From: Cereibacter johrii
GTDB lineage: Bacteria; Pseudomonadota; Alphaproteobacteria; Rhodobacterales; Rhodobacteraceae
DNA: 42,002 bases
Assembly (NCBI RefSeq): GCF_001720585.1
Contig: NZ_MABH01000242.1
Coordinates: 1 to 42,002, forward strand
Direction: 5' to 3'
Shown: piece after piece, positions 15,696 to 24,640 of the stretch
Layout: each line of letters starts with the position of its first letter
Position numbering within the stretch: the first letter of the stretch is position 1
Translations under genes and position numbers: made by a program
The notes under the pieces: generated by a model
The model's input: only the letters and a program-made list of their open reading frames with translations
Told to the model about the DNA's origin: nothing
The model's database searches: none

Positions 15696-18600
15696 ATGGA
15701 ACCACCGATCGGCCTCGAGGCCCTGCGGCTTCTGGATCTCGGCCTCTCGAAGGCAGCCCATCTTCACATCACCTCCGACGATGCGCGCGCGGAGGATCTC
15801 GTCCGCTTCCTCCGGGAGATCGCGCCCACGCTTCGGCCGGACGTCTTCCCGTGCTGGGACTGCCTTCCCTACGACGGCGCCTCGCCCACGCCCGATGCCA
15901 TGGGACGTCGCATGGCCCTGCTCGATGCGGTGCGCGCGCGAGACGTCCGGCTCGTCATCGTGGGTCCGTCGGGTCTTCTGCAGCGGGTGCCGCCGGTCGA
16001 GGCGATGCGCCGCTTTGCGGTACGCGCTGGCGAGACGCTAGATCTCGGCGCCTTGCGCTCCTTCGCCGCCTGCGCGGGATATGTGGAGGATGACCGTATC
16101 GACGAGCCGGGCGAGATCGCGTTCCGCGCCGAGGTGGTCGAGGTCTTTGCGGCGGGCGCGGACCGGCCCGTGCGGATCGGCCTTCAGGGAGACCTCGTGA
16201 CCGGGATCCGCCGCTACGATCCCGTGTCGCTGCGCTCGTTGGAGGACGTGCCCGGGATCGATCTGCTGCCCGTGACCGAACTGCCCGAAAGCGCCTTCGC
16301 CGAGGGGCTTCCGCCGCGGGGGGCCGAACATCTTCTGCCCCGGGCATGGCCCTCCCTCGCTGCGCTGCCGGACCATCTCGGGCAGGGCGGGATCTCCGTG
16401 ACCCCCGGCGCGCTCGCGGCGCTCCGCCGGGCCCGCGCGCAGATCGAGGAAGCGCATCGCGACCGCGAGAGCCTTGGCGAGGGCGAGGCGCTGCCGCCCG
16501 AGGCGCTCTACCTCGGAGAGGAGGATCTGGCGGGGATCCTCGCGCAGGCCGAGACGCTCGATCTTTCGGGCTGGGAGCCCGTTCCCGCCTTCGCGGAAGA
16601 CCGGCGACCGCGCGCGGCCCTCGCCCGCTTTGCGCGCAGCCAGACGGAGGAGGGGCGCCGGGTCGTTCTTCTTGCCGCGACCGCACGCGACCTTCGGGCG
16701 CTTGGGCGGGCCACCGGGGCGGCGGATCCAGCGCAGGACTGGCAGGAAGCGCGCGCCACGCCGGAGGATGTCCCCGCGTCGATCCTCTCCACTCTGACCC
16801 GCGGCTTCGTCGACCTTCCGGGGCGGACGGCCGTCGTCACGGCGCGGGATGTGCTGGGCAGCCGGGCCGCGGAAGATGCGGCCGTGTCGGCGGTATCCGC
16901 ATGGCAGGTGGCGCCGGACGCCCTCGCCGAAGGGGACCTCGTCGTGCATGAGGACAGGGGGCTGGGGCGCCTCGAAGGCCTCGCGCCGCTGCCCGGCGCG
17001 GAGGGCCGCGAGGCGATCCGCATCGGCTATGCGGCGGACCAGCACCTCCTCGTGCCCGTCGAGGAGGCCGGCCGGATCTGGCGGTATGGCACCGGCGCCG
17101 ACGTCACCCTCGATCGGCTCAACGGTGCGGCATGGACGAACCGGAAGAGAAAGCTCGACGAAGGGATCGCCGAGGCGGCGCGCGCGCTGGTGGCCGCGGC
17201 GAAGGAGCGGGCGGCCAGGTCCGCGCGGGCCTTCCGGCCGCCGTCCGACATCTACGAGCGCTTCGCCGGGCGCTTCCCCTTCGCCCTCTCTCCCGATCAG
17301 CGCCGCGCCATCGCCGAGGTTCTGGACGATCTCGTGGCAGAGCGGCCGATGAACCGGCTCGTCCTCGGCGATGTGGGGTTCGGGAAGACCGAGATCGCGC
17401 TCCGCGCGGCGGCCGCCGTGGCGCTCTCCGGCGCCCAGGTCGCGCTCGTGGCGCCGAGCACCGTCCTCGCCCGGCAGCATGCCGAGACCTTCCGCCGCCG
17501 GTTCGAGGGCTTCGGCATCACGGTGGCCCATCTCTCGCGCCTCGTGCCCGCCCGCGAGGCGAAGGCCGCGCGCGACGGGCTCCGCGACGGGTCGATCCGC
17601 ATCGTCGTCGGCACCCATGCGCTGCTCGGCAAGGGCGTGGTCTTCGCCGATCTCGGCCTCCTGATCGTGGATGAGGAGCAACGGTTCGGTGCAGCCCACA
17701 AGGCGCGGCTCCGGGCGCTCGGCGCCGACCTGCATGTGCTGACGATGACGGCCACGCCGATCCCGCGGACGCTGCAGACGGCCCTCGTGGGCTTGCAGGA
17801 CCTGAGCGAGATCGCGACGCCGCCCGCCCGGCGGCGGGCCGTGCGCACCCTGTCCGCCGAGGACGATGCGGCCGTCCTGCGGCAGGCGCTCCTGCGCGAG
17901 CGGCGGCGGGGTGGCCAGAGCTTCGTGATCGTGCCGCGCATCGCGGAGATCGATGCCACGGAGGCGCGCCTCCGCGACCTCCTGCCGGAGGCGCGGCTCC
18001 GCGTCGCGCATGGCGACCTCCCGCCGGAAGAGCTCGACCGCGCGATGGTGGAGTTCGCCGCCGGTCGGGGCGACATCCTTCTCGCCACGAGCATCGTCGA
18101 GACCGGGCTCGACGTTCCGCGCGCGAATACGATGATCGTCATGCATCCGCAGCTTTTCGGTCTTGCGCAGCTCCACCAGTTGCGCGGCCGCGTGGGTCGC
18201 GGGGCGCGGCAGGCCTATTGCTATCTGATGCACGGGCCGGGAGACGACCTTGACGAGGCGGCCCTGCGGCGGCTCGGCACGCTTCAGGCCTTCGACCGGC
18301 TGGGCGCGGGTGCGGCGATCGCCGCCGAAGACCTCGACCAGCGCGGAGCGGGAGAGCTGTTCGGAGAGCGGCAGTCGGGTCACGTCAGGCTCATCGGCCT
18401 GCCGCTCTACCAGCATCTCCTTGCGCAGGCGGTGCGCGCCGCCCGAGGCGAGCCGCCGACGGCCCGGCATGTCACCCTCGCGATGGACGGGGATGGGGCG
18501 CTGCCCGCCGACTACATTCCCGAGGCGGGCCTCCGTCTCGGCCTCTACCGCAGGCTTGCCCGGGCCGCCGACCCGCGCGAGGTCGCGCTTCTGGCCGACG

Positions 18601-18875
18601 AGATCGAGGATCGTTTCGGCCCGCCGCCGGCTGCGGCCGCGGGTCTCCTCGTCGCGGCAGAGATCCGGGCGCTGGCGCGGAGCCTGGGGATCGAGCGGGT
18701 CAGCGCGGGGCCGTCCGGCGTGGCGCTCGACCTGTCGCCGGACGCCTGTGCGGAGCGGTTCGCAGAGGATCTGCCCGAGGGCGTGGCGCTCGAGGGCCGG
18801 CGGCTCCTGCGGCAGGAGGAAGCGGACGGGGATGCCGCACGCCGGGCGCTGGATCTTCTGCGCGATCTCGGCTGA
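15696..18875 (+). CDS. mfd: Mfd-type transcription-repair coupling factor
   Basis: A 1059-aa protein; typical Mfd is ~1150. The N-terminal UvrB-homology part includes FPCWDCLPYDGASP. An RNA-polymerase-interacting, CarD-like domain lies at ~412-480 (EGDLVVHEDRGLGRLEGL). The RecG-like translocase follows: Walker A GDVGFGKTE from residue 558, DEEQRFG from 659, TATPIPRTL, then GGQSFVIVPRI, IVETGLDVPRANTMIV and QLHQLRGRVGRG. A C-terminal TRCF/D7 region at ~940-1055 (RLGLYRRLARA, EDRFGPPPAAAAGLL) closes it. The enzyme pulls stalled RNA polymerase off damaged DNA and recruits UvrA. The gene stands alone between unrelated genes, and the decayed mfd fragment at 12290-12510 suggests a history of duplication. 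It may be a second copy rather than the housekeeping one; that is inference. Confidence 0.88.
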   Translation: MEPPIGLEALRLLDLGLSKAAHLHITSDDARAEDLVRFLREIAPTLRPDVFPCWDCLPYDGASPTPDAMGRRMALLDAVRARDVRLVIVGPSGLLQRVPPVEAMRRFAVRAGETLDLGALRSFAACAGYVEDDRIDEPGEIAFRAEVVEVFAAGADRPVRIGLQGDLVTGIRRYDPVSLRSLEDVPGIDLLPVTELPESAFAEGLPPRGAEHLLPRAWPSLAALPDHLGQGGISVTPGALAALRRARAQIEEAHRDRESLGEGEALPPEALYLGEEDLAGILAQAETLDLSGWEPVPAFAEDRRPRAALARFARSQTEEGRRVVLLAATARDLRALGRATGAADPAQDWQEARATPEDVPASILSTLTRGFVDLPGRTAVVTARDVLGSRAAEDAAVSAVSAWQVAPDALAEGDLVVHEDRGLGRLEGLAPLPGAEGREAIRIGYAADQHLLVPVEEAGRIWRYGTGADVTLDRLNGAAWTNRKRKLDEGIAEAARALVAAAKERAARSARAFRPPSDIYERFAGRFPFALSPDQRRAIAEVLDDLVAERPMNRLVLGDVGFGKTEIALRAAAAVALSGAQVALVAPSTVLARQHAETFRRRFEGFGITVAHLSRLVPAREAKAARDGLRDGSIRIVVGTHALLGKGVVFADLGLLIVDEEQRFGAAHKARLRALGADLHVLTMTATPIPRTLQTALVGLQDLSEIATPPARRRAVRTLSAEDDAAVLRQALLRERRRGGQSFVIVPRIAEIDATEARLRDLLPEARLRVAHGDLPPEELDRAMVEFAAGRGDILLATSIVETGLDVPRANTMIVMHPQLFGLAQLHQLRGRVGRGARQAYCYLMHGPGDDLDEAALRRLGTLQAFDRLGAGAAIAAEDLDQRGAGELFGERQSGHVRLIGLPLYQHLLAQAVRAARGEPPTARHVTLAMDGDGALPADYIPEAGLRLGLYRRLARAADPREVALLADEIEDRFGPPPAAAAGLLVAAEIRALARSLGIERVSAGPSGVALDLSPDACAERFAEDLPEGVALEGRRLLRQEEADGDAARRALDLLRDLG

Positions 18876-19107
18876 GCCGCAGGGGTGCAGCCTCCGCTCC
18901 GTCGCTCGTCCAGCCCTCGACGGTCGCGGCCCCTGTCCTGAAGGCGGCGGGGTCGGTCTCGTGCCGGATCATCGTGAGGAGGGGGAGCGGCTTCTCCGGC
19001 GGCGCGGAGCGCAGGCGGGAACGCGCGGGGAAAAGGGGATGAGGGGAGGATCGGCCCCGGCGGGGGCAAAGCCGCTTGCCGGCCGCGGCGAGACGTCTGA
19101 CCGCCCT

Positions 19108-19141
19108 CAGGGGCAGGGGCAGGGGCAGGGGCAGGGGCAGG
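19108..19141. repeat. hexanucleotide tandem repeat (CAGGGG), five full units
   Basis: CAGGGG is repeated exactly five times from 19108, followed by a partial sixth unit. It sits in non-coding DNA between convergent genes. Such a run is prone to slippage, and a role in transcription end formation is possible but unsupported. Confidence 0.85.
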
Positions 19142-19170
19142 TCCGGCCGCTCGGACCCGGGGTGGTGGGG

Positions 19171-19199
19171 GAGCAGACCGGCCGGGGGCCGGTCCGCTC
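19171..19199 (-). terminator. strong hairpin downstream of the TRAP operon
   Basis: GACCGGCC (19176-19183) and GGCCGGTC (19187-19194) form a perfect 8-bp stem with a 3-base loop, extended by GAGC/GCTC on the flanks. It lies 13 bases past the stop of the leftward dctP gene. There is no clear T run, so rho-independent termination is plausible but not certain. Confidence 0.55.
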
Positions 19200-19211
19200 C
19201 GTGTGTCAGGC

Positions 19212-20201
19212 TTACTTTCCGGTGGCCTTGATGATCTCGATGGCCTGCGTGACCCATTCCTCGCCGCCGATCTGGTCGTAGAACTCAGGCCAGAGGGCTG
19301 CGGCGGCCGCCTCCCACTTCTCCTCGTCCTTCGGCGCGCCGTGGAGGGTCATGCCGTTCTTGACCAGCTCGGCCTTCGACTGTTCGGTGAGCTCGGCCGA
19401 CACCTGCCGCCCGTAATCCACCGCCTCACGGCCGGCGCGCAGCAGCGCCTGCTGGATATCCTCGGGATACTTCTGGAAGGCGCGCTCGCTGATCAAAAGC
19501 GGGCCGGTCCACATCATGTAGTGGATCTCGGTGATGTCGCTCTGGACCTCGAAGAAGCGCGAGGAGATGGCCGTGGTGTAGGGGTTCTCCTGACCGTCGA
19601 TGACGCGCTGCTGCAGCGCCGGGAAGACCTCGGCCCAGTCCATCGGCAAGGGCTCGATCCCCCAGGCGCGGAAGGTCTTGATCGCGATGTCGTTGGGCGA
19701 CACACGGATCTTGAGGCCCTTCAGATCATCGAGCGTGGTCACGGGCCTGTTGGTGGTCAGGACCCGGAAGCCCTTCTCCATCAGCCCGAGCGCGCGCACG
19801 CCCGCCTCCTTGGTCAGGCGCTCGTTCAGCGGATCGATCAGCGCGTCCATCGCCTTGTGCGCCTGCTCGGTCGAGGTATAGGCGTAAGGCAGCATCAGCA
19901 CGCCGGCCGAAGGCGCGAGCGGCACGAGATTGCCGGTATAGAGGATCTCGGCCTCGATGGAGCCCATCCGCAGCGCCTGCGCCACCTCGGTCTCGGTGCC
20001 CAGCGAGTTGCTCGGGAAGATCTGAACCTCGGCCTTTCCGTCGGTATATTCCTTCACCAGCTCCTGGAACTTCACCGCTGTCAGGTGGGTCGGATTGCTC
20101 TCGTTGTCGCCGTGCGACAGCCGGATGGTGTAATCCTGCGCGAAGGCGGCAGGCGCCATCATCAGGCACAGGGCCGAGGCCACCAGTGTTTTCTTCAGCA
20201 T
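19212..20201 (-). CDS. dctP: TRAP transporter substrate-binding protein (DctP family)
   Basis: A 329-aa periplasmic protein with a clear signal peptide (residues 1-21, ending AAFA). The DctP fold is marked by TIRLSHGDNESNPTHLTAVKF, LKGLKIRVSPNDIA (the arginine that usually binds the ligand carboxylate) and DGQENPYTTAISSRFFEVQ. It delivers a carboxylate-containing ligand to the DctQM membrane pair encoded directly upstream. From the dehydrogenase genes of the operon the ligand is probably a sugar acid (aldonate or hexuronate) or polyol-derived acid. It is the last gene of a five-gene leftward operon, 31 bases after dctM. Confidence 0.88.
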   Translation of the reverse strand: MLKKTLVASALCLMMAPAAFAQDYTIRLSHGDNESNPTHLTAVKFQELVKEYTDGKAEVQIFPSNSLGTETEVAQALRMGSIEAEILYTGNLVPLAPSAGVLMLPYAYTSTEQAHKAMDALIDPLNERLTKEAGVRALGLMEKGFRVLTTNRPVTTLDDLKGLKIRVSPNDIAIKTFRAWGIEPLPMDWAEVFPALQQRVIDGQENPYTTAISSRFFEVQSDITEIHYMMWTGPLLISERAFQKYPEDIQQALLRAGREAVDYGRQVSAELTEQSKAELVKNGMTLHGAPKDEEKWEAAAAALWPEFYDQIGGEEWVTQAIEIIKATGK

Positions 20202-20232
20202 GTTTTCCTCCTCTGGATTGGGTTGCGCGCGG

Positions 20233-21525
20233 TCACTGCACGAGGCCCATGAGCCGGGGCAGGAACAGCGACAGCTGCGGGATGAAGGTCACGAGGAGCA
20301 GCACCACGATCTCGGCGGCGATCAGCGGCAGCGCCGCCTTGCTCACGCGCTCGACCGTCTCGTTGCTGATCTCGCTCGCGACGAACAGGTTCACCCCGAG
20401 CGGCGGCGTCGAATAGCCGATCTCGCAGGCGATGACGAACATGATCCCGAACTGGATCGGATCGATCCCGGCGCTGACCGCCACGGGCAGCAGCAGCGGC
20501 GTCAGGATGATGAGCTGGGTCAGGGTCTCCATCCACATGCCGACGAAGATCAGCAGCGCGATGATGAGCAGGACCAGCACCACCGGATCCTCGAAGGTGG
20601 CGATCATGAAGGCGGAGAATTCCTGCGGCACCTGGAAGATCGTGAGCACGCGGCCCAGAAGGCGGCCGCTGACCAGCACGAACAGCACGACCCCGGTCAG
20701 GCGCACCGCATAGGACATCGAGTCGATGAAGCCGGGCAGGGTGATCGTGCGATAGATGAAGATGCCGACGAAGAGCGCATAGAGCACGGCCACGACGGAG
20801 GCCTCGGTCACCGTGAAGATGCCGGTATAGATGCCGCCGAGGATGATGACCGGGGCGAGCAGCGCCCAGCGGGCCTCCCATGCGGCGGCGCCGATCCGTT
20901 TCAGGCTGCGGCCTTCGGGGTTGGCCACCGCATAGCCGCGCCGGGCCGAGATGTAGCGCGACACGGCCGTGAGGGCCACGGCCAGCATCAGCCCCGGGAT
21001 CACGCCCGCGATGAAGAGGCCGGTGATCGAGACCTCGGCGGTGATGCCGTAGATGATCATCGGGATCGAGGGCGGGATGACGACGCCGATGCCGCCCGCA
21101 TTCGAGGTGATCGCGGCGGCGAAGGACTTGTGGTAGCCCTCCTTGATCATGGTGGGGATCATGATCGACCCGATCGCCGCCGCCGTCGCGGGGCCCGAGC
21201 CCGAGATCGCGGCGAAGAAGGTGCAGGCGACGATGGTCACGCTCGCCAGCCCCCCGGGCGATCTGCCCACGAGCGTCCGCGAGAAGGCGATCAGCCGTTG
21301 CGTGAGGCCGCCCTTCTCCATCAGGACGCCCGCCAGAACGAACATCGGCACGGCGATGATGAGGAAGTCGTTGACCGCCGAATAGGCCGCCTGAACCACA
21401 TAGGAGAGCGGGATCCCGGCCACGATCATCCCCGCCACCGCGGCGAGCCCGATCGACACGGCGACCGGCACGCCCAGGATCAGGAACAGGAGGAAGGCCA
21501 GCGTCAGAATAATGGGTGCGCTCAT
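20233..21525 (-). CDS. dctM: TRAP transporter large permease DctM
   Basis: A 430-aa protein, full length for the family, starting at ATG 21525 with GAGGG just before it; an in-frame ATG at 21561 lies inside the preceding gene. About twelve hydrophobic segments are present. Family blocks include AILFLLFLILGVPVAVSIG-like start sequence, GLASVTIVACTFFAAISGSGPATAAAIGS (read in part), GGIGVVIPPSIPMIIYG and STPPLGVNLFVA. It is the Na+- or H+-driven transport subunit that works with DctQ and DctP. The start lies 7 bases after the dctQ stop. The complete protein makes clear how much is missing from the DctM remnant at 8536-9315. Confidence 0.9.
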   Translation of the reverse strand: MSAPIILTLAFLLFLILGVPVAVSIGLAAVAGMIVAGIPLSYVVQAAYSAVNDFLIIAVPMFVLAGVLMEKGGLTQRLIAFSRTLVGRSPGGLASVTIVACTFFAAISGSGPATAAAIGSIMIPTMIKEGYHKSFAAAITSNAGGIGVVIPPSIPMIIYGITAEVSITGLFIAGVIPGLMLAVALTAVSRYISARRGYAVANPEGRSLKRIGAAAWEARWALLAPVIILGGIYTGIFTVTEASVVAVLYALFVGIFIYRTITLPGFIDSMSYAVRLTGVVLFVLVSGRLLGRVLTIFQVPQEFSAFMIATFEDPVVLVLLIIALLIFVGMWMETLTQLIILTPLLLPVAVSAGIDPIQFGIMFVIACEIGYSTPPLGVNLFVASEISNETVERVSKAALPLIAAEIVVLLLVTFIPQLSLFLPRLMGLVQ

Positions 21526-21532
21526 CGGGCCC

Positions 21533-22030
21533 TCACTCGTCCATGCGGGTGTCGATGACACCCTCGTCGTTTTTCCAGCGCCGGATCATGACCTGGATGA
21601 CCCGGAAGCTGAGCAGCAGGAACCCGAGGGGCACGATCATCTGGACCCAGGCGATGTTGATGCCCGTCGTCTGCGAGACCATCGGGAATTCGAACATGTC
21701 GGCGATGTAGATCGTGCCGAACCAGATCACGAGCGCGTTGAAGCCGAGCCAGATCAGGTCGGCCACGGTCAGAAGGATCTTCTGCGCGCGCGGGGGCAGG
21801 AAGGCGATCTGCACCGAGACGCGGATGTGGCGGTCCTTCTCGGCCGCGACGGCAAAGCCGAAATAGACCGCCCAGACGAAGGCGAAGCGCGACACTTCCT
21901 CGATCCAGGCGAAGGACCAGCCGAGGACGTAGCGGCCGATCACCTGCATGCTGAGAAGCACCAGCACGAGCGTCATGAGGAGGACGCCCAGCCACTCCTC
22001 GGGGGAGCGACCCCTGATCATAGTCAACAT
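21533..22030 (-). CDS. dctQ: TRAP transporter small permease DctQ
   Basis: A 165-aa, four-helix membrane protein. It begins at ATG 22030 behind GGAGGAGG; a second ATG at 22021 is possible. Helices lie at about 11-33 (EWLGVLLMTLVLVLLSMQVIG), 45-65 (RFAFVWAVYFGFAVAA), 85-107 and 127-148. The DctQ signature segment WIEEVSRFAFVW is present, as is the RHIRVSV stretch after helix 2. It forms the membrane complex with DctM. Its start overlaps the end of the preceding dehydrogenase gene by 7 bases (ATGTTGA), showing translational coupling between catabolism and uptake genes. Confidence 0.88.
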   Translation of the reverse strand: MLTMIRGRSPEEWLGVLLMTLVLVLLSMQVIGRYVLGWSFAWIEEVSRFAFVWAVYFGFAVAAEKDRHIRVSVQIAFLPPRAQKILLTVADLIWLGFNALVIWFGTIYIADMFEFPMVSQTTGINIAWVQMIVPLGFLLLSFRVIQVMIRRWKNDEGVIDTRMDE

Positions 22031-23424
22031 AGTTCCTCCTCCGCCTCCGCATGGTTCAGCGAGGCCAGAATGATGTCGCGTGGCTTGCGGGTCTCCAGCG
22101 CGGCGCAGAGCGCGACCAGCCGGCGGCGGAACAGCTCGTTCTGCCGCAGCGGGCCCTCGAACAGGTCGAGCCGCAGATAGCCCGCCACCAGCGCCGACGG
22201 GTCGCCGCCTGCGGCAAGGTCGATGTCCCGGAAGACGGGCGCCAGCGGATCCTCGACCGGGATCGGCCGCCCCGCCGCATCCCGGCCGGTGTTGTAGCGC
22301 ATCCAGGCCGCGATGGTCAGGGCATAGAGCCTGGCCTCGGGCCCTTCCAGATGGTGCTCCGCCGCCTCGACGATCCGCTGCCCCAGCTTGAACGAGCTGT
22401 CGGTGCCGATCTGGGTGAGGGGGTGGCGGATATGGGGGTTGCGAAGCCGCTCCATCGTGGCCCGGCAATAGGCCGCCAGATCCTCGCCGGGCGGGCAGGC
22501 GAGCGTCCGGGCCTGGGCCGCGCAGAACCGCTCGAGCCAGGCGCCCATCACCGGGTCCGAGGCCGCGTCGAAGCTGGTGGCGAAGCCCGAGAGCGCGCCC
22601 AGATGGGCGATGGCCGTCTGCGCCCCGTTGAGGATCCGGTGTTTCATCCGCTCGTAGGGCGCGACATCGGCCACGATCTGCACCCCCACCTTGTCCAGCG
22701 GAGGGATCGGCAGGGCGAAGCGATCCTCGATCACCCACTGACCGAAGGGCTCGGCCACGACGCCGAGCGCATCCGGCGCCCCGGCCAGCGCGGCGATGCT
22801 CTCCGCCGCGGCGGCATCCACGCGCGGCACGATGCGGTCCACCATCGACACGGGGAAGGTCACGTTCGCGGCCATCCAGTCGAGGAGATCCGGGAAGGCC
22901 TCGGCCACATAGGCCGTGAGGACAGCTTCCAGAAGCCGTCCGTTGACCGGGATATTGTCGCAGCTTGCCAGCGTGATCCCCGGCAGCCCGGCCGCGCGGC
23001 GGCGCACCAGCGCAAGGGCCAGCCAGCCGAGCGCCGTGCGCGGATGCTGCGGATCGGCCAGATCCTGCGCCACCGCGGCCGGATCGAGCCGGTCCGTGCC
23101 CGGAACATGGCAGTAGCCCTTCTCGGTCAGGGTCATGGTGACCAGCCGCAGCGCCGGATCGCAGAGCATGTCGGGGTGGGGCCGGTCCAGAACCTCGCGG
23201 ATCGCCGTGATCCGCAGCAGGTCCTCGCGCGTCTGGTCGCGCAGGAGGACATGATAGACGCCGCCCTGCGCGGCATGGGCCGCGCCGATCAGCGGCGGGA
23301 ACAGGCAGATGTCGCGGATCCCCGCCTCGGGATGGCCCGCGCGGATCAGCGCCTCGGCATAGACCGCCTGATGCGCGCGATGGAAAGCCCCGGGGCTCAG
23401 ATGCAGGATCGTGGGTGAAGTCAT
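22024..23424 (-). CDS. mannitol dehydrogenase-family NAD-dependent polyol/hexonate oxidoreductase
   Basis: A 466-aa member of the long-chain polyol dehydrogenase family (mannitol 2-dehydrogenase, fructuronate reductase UxuB, altronate oxidoreductase). The N-terminal Rossmann half starts with HLSPGAFHRAHQAVYAE; the NIPVNG and MVDRIVP segments are typical. The C-terminal half has MKHRILNGAQTAIAHLG, in which the catalytic Lys (K261) and Asn (N266) of the K-x4-N-x2-H motif are present but the His position is Gln (Q269). It stops inside dctQ and starts 4 bases after the zinc dehydrogenase gene. Fructuronate reductase would fit if the partner is an L-gulonate 5-dehydrogenase; mannitol- or arabinitol-type activity is an alternative. 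Confidence 0.82.
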   Translation of the reverse strand: MTSPTILHLSPGAFHRAHQAVYAEALIRAGHPEAGIRDICLFPPLIGAAHAAQGGVYHVLLRDQTREDLLRITAIREVLDRPHPDMLCDPALRLVTMTLTEKGYCHVPGTDRLDPAAVAQDLADPQHPRTALGWLALALVRRRAAGLPGITLASCDNIPVNGRLLEAVLTAYVAEAFPDLLDWMAANVTFPVSMVDRIVPRVDAAAAESIAALAGAPDALGVVAEPFGQWVIEDRFALPIPPLDKVGVQIVADVAPYERMKHRILNGAQTAIAHLGALSGFATSFDAASDPVMGAWLERFCAAQARTLACPPGEDLAAYCRATMERLRNPHIRHPLTQIGTDSSFKLGQRIVEAAEHHLEGPEARLYALTIAAWMRYNTGRDAAGRPIPVEDPLAPVFRDIDLAAGGDPSALVAGYLRLDLFEGPLRQNELFRRRLVALCAALETRKPRDIILASLNHAEAEEELC

Positions 23425-23428
23425 GGGG

Positions 23429-24466
23429 TCAGCTCCCGAAGCTCAACAGGACCTTGACGTTGTGCGTCCGGTCGGCGGCGGCGGCGAAGGCCTCTTCGGC
23501 CGCCTCCATGCCGAAGCGCGCGGTCACGAAGGGCGCGAGATCCACCGCGCCGGTCGAGATCTGCCGCACCGCCTCGTCGAATTCGCCGAGGAAGCGGTAG
23601 GCACCGATCAGCGCGGCCTCGCGGATCAGGAGGCCGGCCAGAGAGAGCCTGGCCTCGGGGGGCAGGAAGCCCACCTGCACGATGCGGCCGCGCGGGCGGA
23701 TGCAGCGGATCGCCATGTCGAGCGCCGCCGACACGCCCGAGGCCTCGAGCACCACATCGACCTCGCCGATGGCGGCCTCGGCGGCACGGGTGGCCTCGGG
23801 ATCGCCCACCAGATGCGTCTCGGCGCCTGTCACCGCACGGACGCGGGCCAGCGCAGGCTCGGCAATGTCGGTCACGATCAGCCGGCCCGCGCCCGCCTGC
23901 CGTGCGGCCACGGCCACCAGACTGCCGATGGTGCCCGCACCCGTCACCAGCACCGACGCGCCCGGCGCGATCTGGGCCAGCGCCACCGCATGAAGCGCCA
24001 CCGCATAGGGCTCGCTCAGCGCGGCGAGGGCCAGATCGACCGTTTCGGGCAGGGCCACGCATTGCGAGGCCTGCACCACCGGACGCTCGGCAAACCCGCC
24101 GTGGGTATGGGGGAAATGCGCGGCGCTGCCCATGAAGCGCATGGAGCGGCAGAGGTGCGTGAGCCCCGCTCGGCACTGGTCGCAGGTGCCGCAGGGCCGC
24201 GAGGGATTGACCGCCACGGCCATCCCCGGCTCGAGCCCCTCGACGCCCGGACCCACCTCGCGGATCCGGCCGCTGAACTCGTGGCCGAGGATCATCGGCT
24301 CGCGCAGGATCGAGTTCGCCACCCGCCCATGCTGGAAATAATGCAGGTCCGAGCCGCAGATCCCACCCCAGGCGAGATCGAGGCGGACCTCTCCCGCCCG
24401 CAGCGCGGGCTCGGCCCACGGCTCTATGCTCAGATCCCTTGCGGCACGGATGACACAAGCGCGCAT
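23429..24466 (-). CDS. zinc-dependent L-idonate/L-gulonate 5-dehydrogenase-like MDR enzyme
   Basis: A 345-aa medium-chain dehydrogenase with ATG 24466 behind GGAGGGG. Catalytic zinc ligands are C37 (ICGSD), H62 and E63 (GHEFSG). The structural zinc site is C92, C95, C98 and C106 (PCGTCDQCRAGLTHLC). The NAD(P) fold has VLVTGAGTIGS at ~172-182. The sequence resembles the L-idonate 5-dehydrogenase branch, which oxidises C5 of aldonates (L-idonate to 5-ketogluconate, or L-gulonate to fructuronate). It is the first gene of the operon with the mannitol-dehydrogenase-like enzyme and the TRAP transporter. Transcription likely begins at the operator-bearing promoter at 24504-24533. Confidence 0.82.
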   Translation of the reverse strand: MRACVIRAARDLSIEPWAEPALRAGEVRLDLAWGGICGSDLHYFQHGRVANSILREPMILGHEFSGRIREVGPGVEGLEPGMAVAVNPSRPCGTCDQCRAGLTHLCRSMRFMGSAAHFPHTHGGFAERPVVQASQCVALPETVDLALAALSEPYAVALHAVALAQIAPGASVLVTGAGTIGSLVAVAARQAGAGRLIVTDIAEPALARVRAVTGAETHLVGDPEATRAAEAAIGEVDVVLEASGVSAALDMAIRCIRPRGRIVQVGFLPPEARLSLAGLLIREAALIGAYRFLGEFDEAVRQISTGAVDLAPFVTARFGMEAAEEAFAAAADRTHNVKVLLSFGS

Positions 24467-24503
24467 GGCGATTCCCCTCCCGGATCCCCCTCGTCCCGTC
24501 AGG

Positions 24504-24533
24504 TAGATAGAATGAATGTTCCATTTCTTTCAA
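24504..24533 (-). promoter_or_regulatory. promoter and operator of the dehydrogenase-TRAP operon
   Basis: In the leftward direction there is a -35 TTGAAA (complement of 24528-24533) and, 17 bases on, a -10-like CTATCT (complement of 24505-24510). The spacer holds GGAACATTCATTC (24510-24522), an imperfect copy of the palindrome at 25494-25507. A repressor bound there would block RNA polymerase directly. Promoter boxes are weak matches, assigned by eye. Confidence 0.55.
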
Positions 24534-24640
24534 GAAGAAAATATACATTGCATCCGAGGGGCCGGACCCGCGCCCCGCTGGTCAGCTTCGGGCTCTGGCG
24601 GTAGGCTCCCGCGCAAGACAGGACAGGGACAGACATTGCG

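Larger units (their letters stand above)
18876..19211. other. gene-free gap with hexanucleotide repeat between mfd and dctP
   Basis: The 336-base gap separates the convergent ends of mfd (rightward) and dctP (leftward). It holds a short CAGGGG repeat and a strong hairpin, both listed separately. No ORF with a recognisable product was found. Confidence 0.5.

Noticed and set aside
16038-18470. 810-aa minus-strand ORF
   Set aside because: Antisense shadow of mfd without any recognisable domain.
19108-19141. Short regular repeat considered as a CRISPR
   Set aside because: The unit is six bases with no spacers; it is a simple tandem repeat. No CRISPR array or cas gene was seen anywhere in the window.
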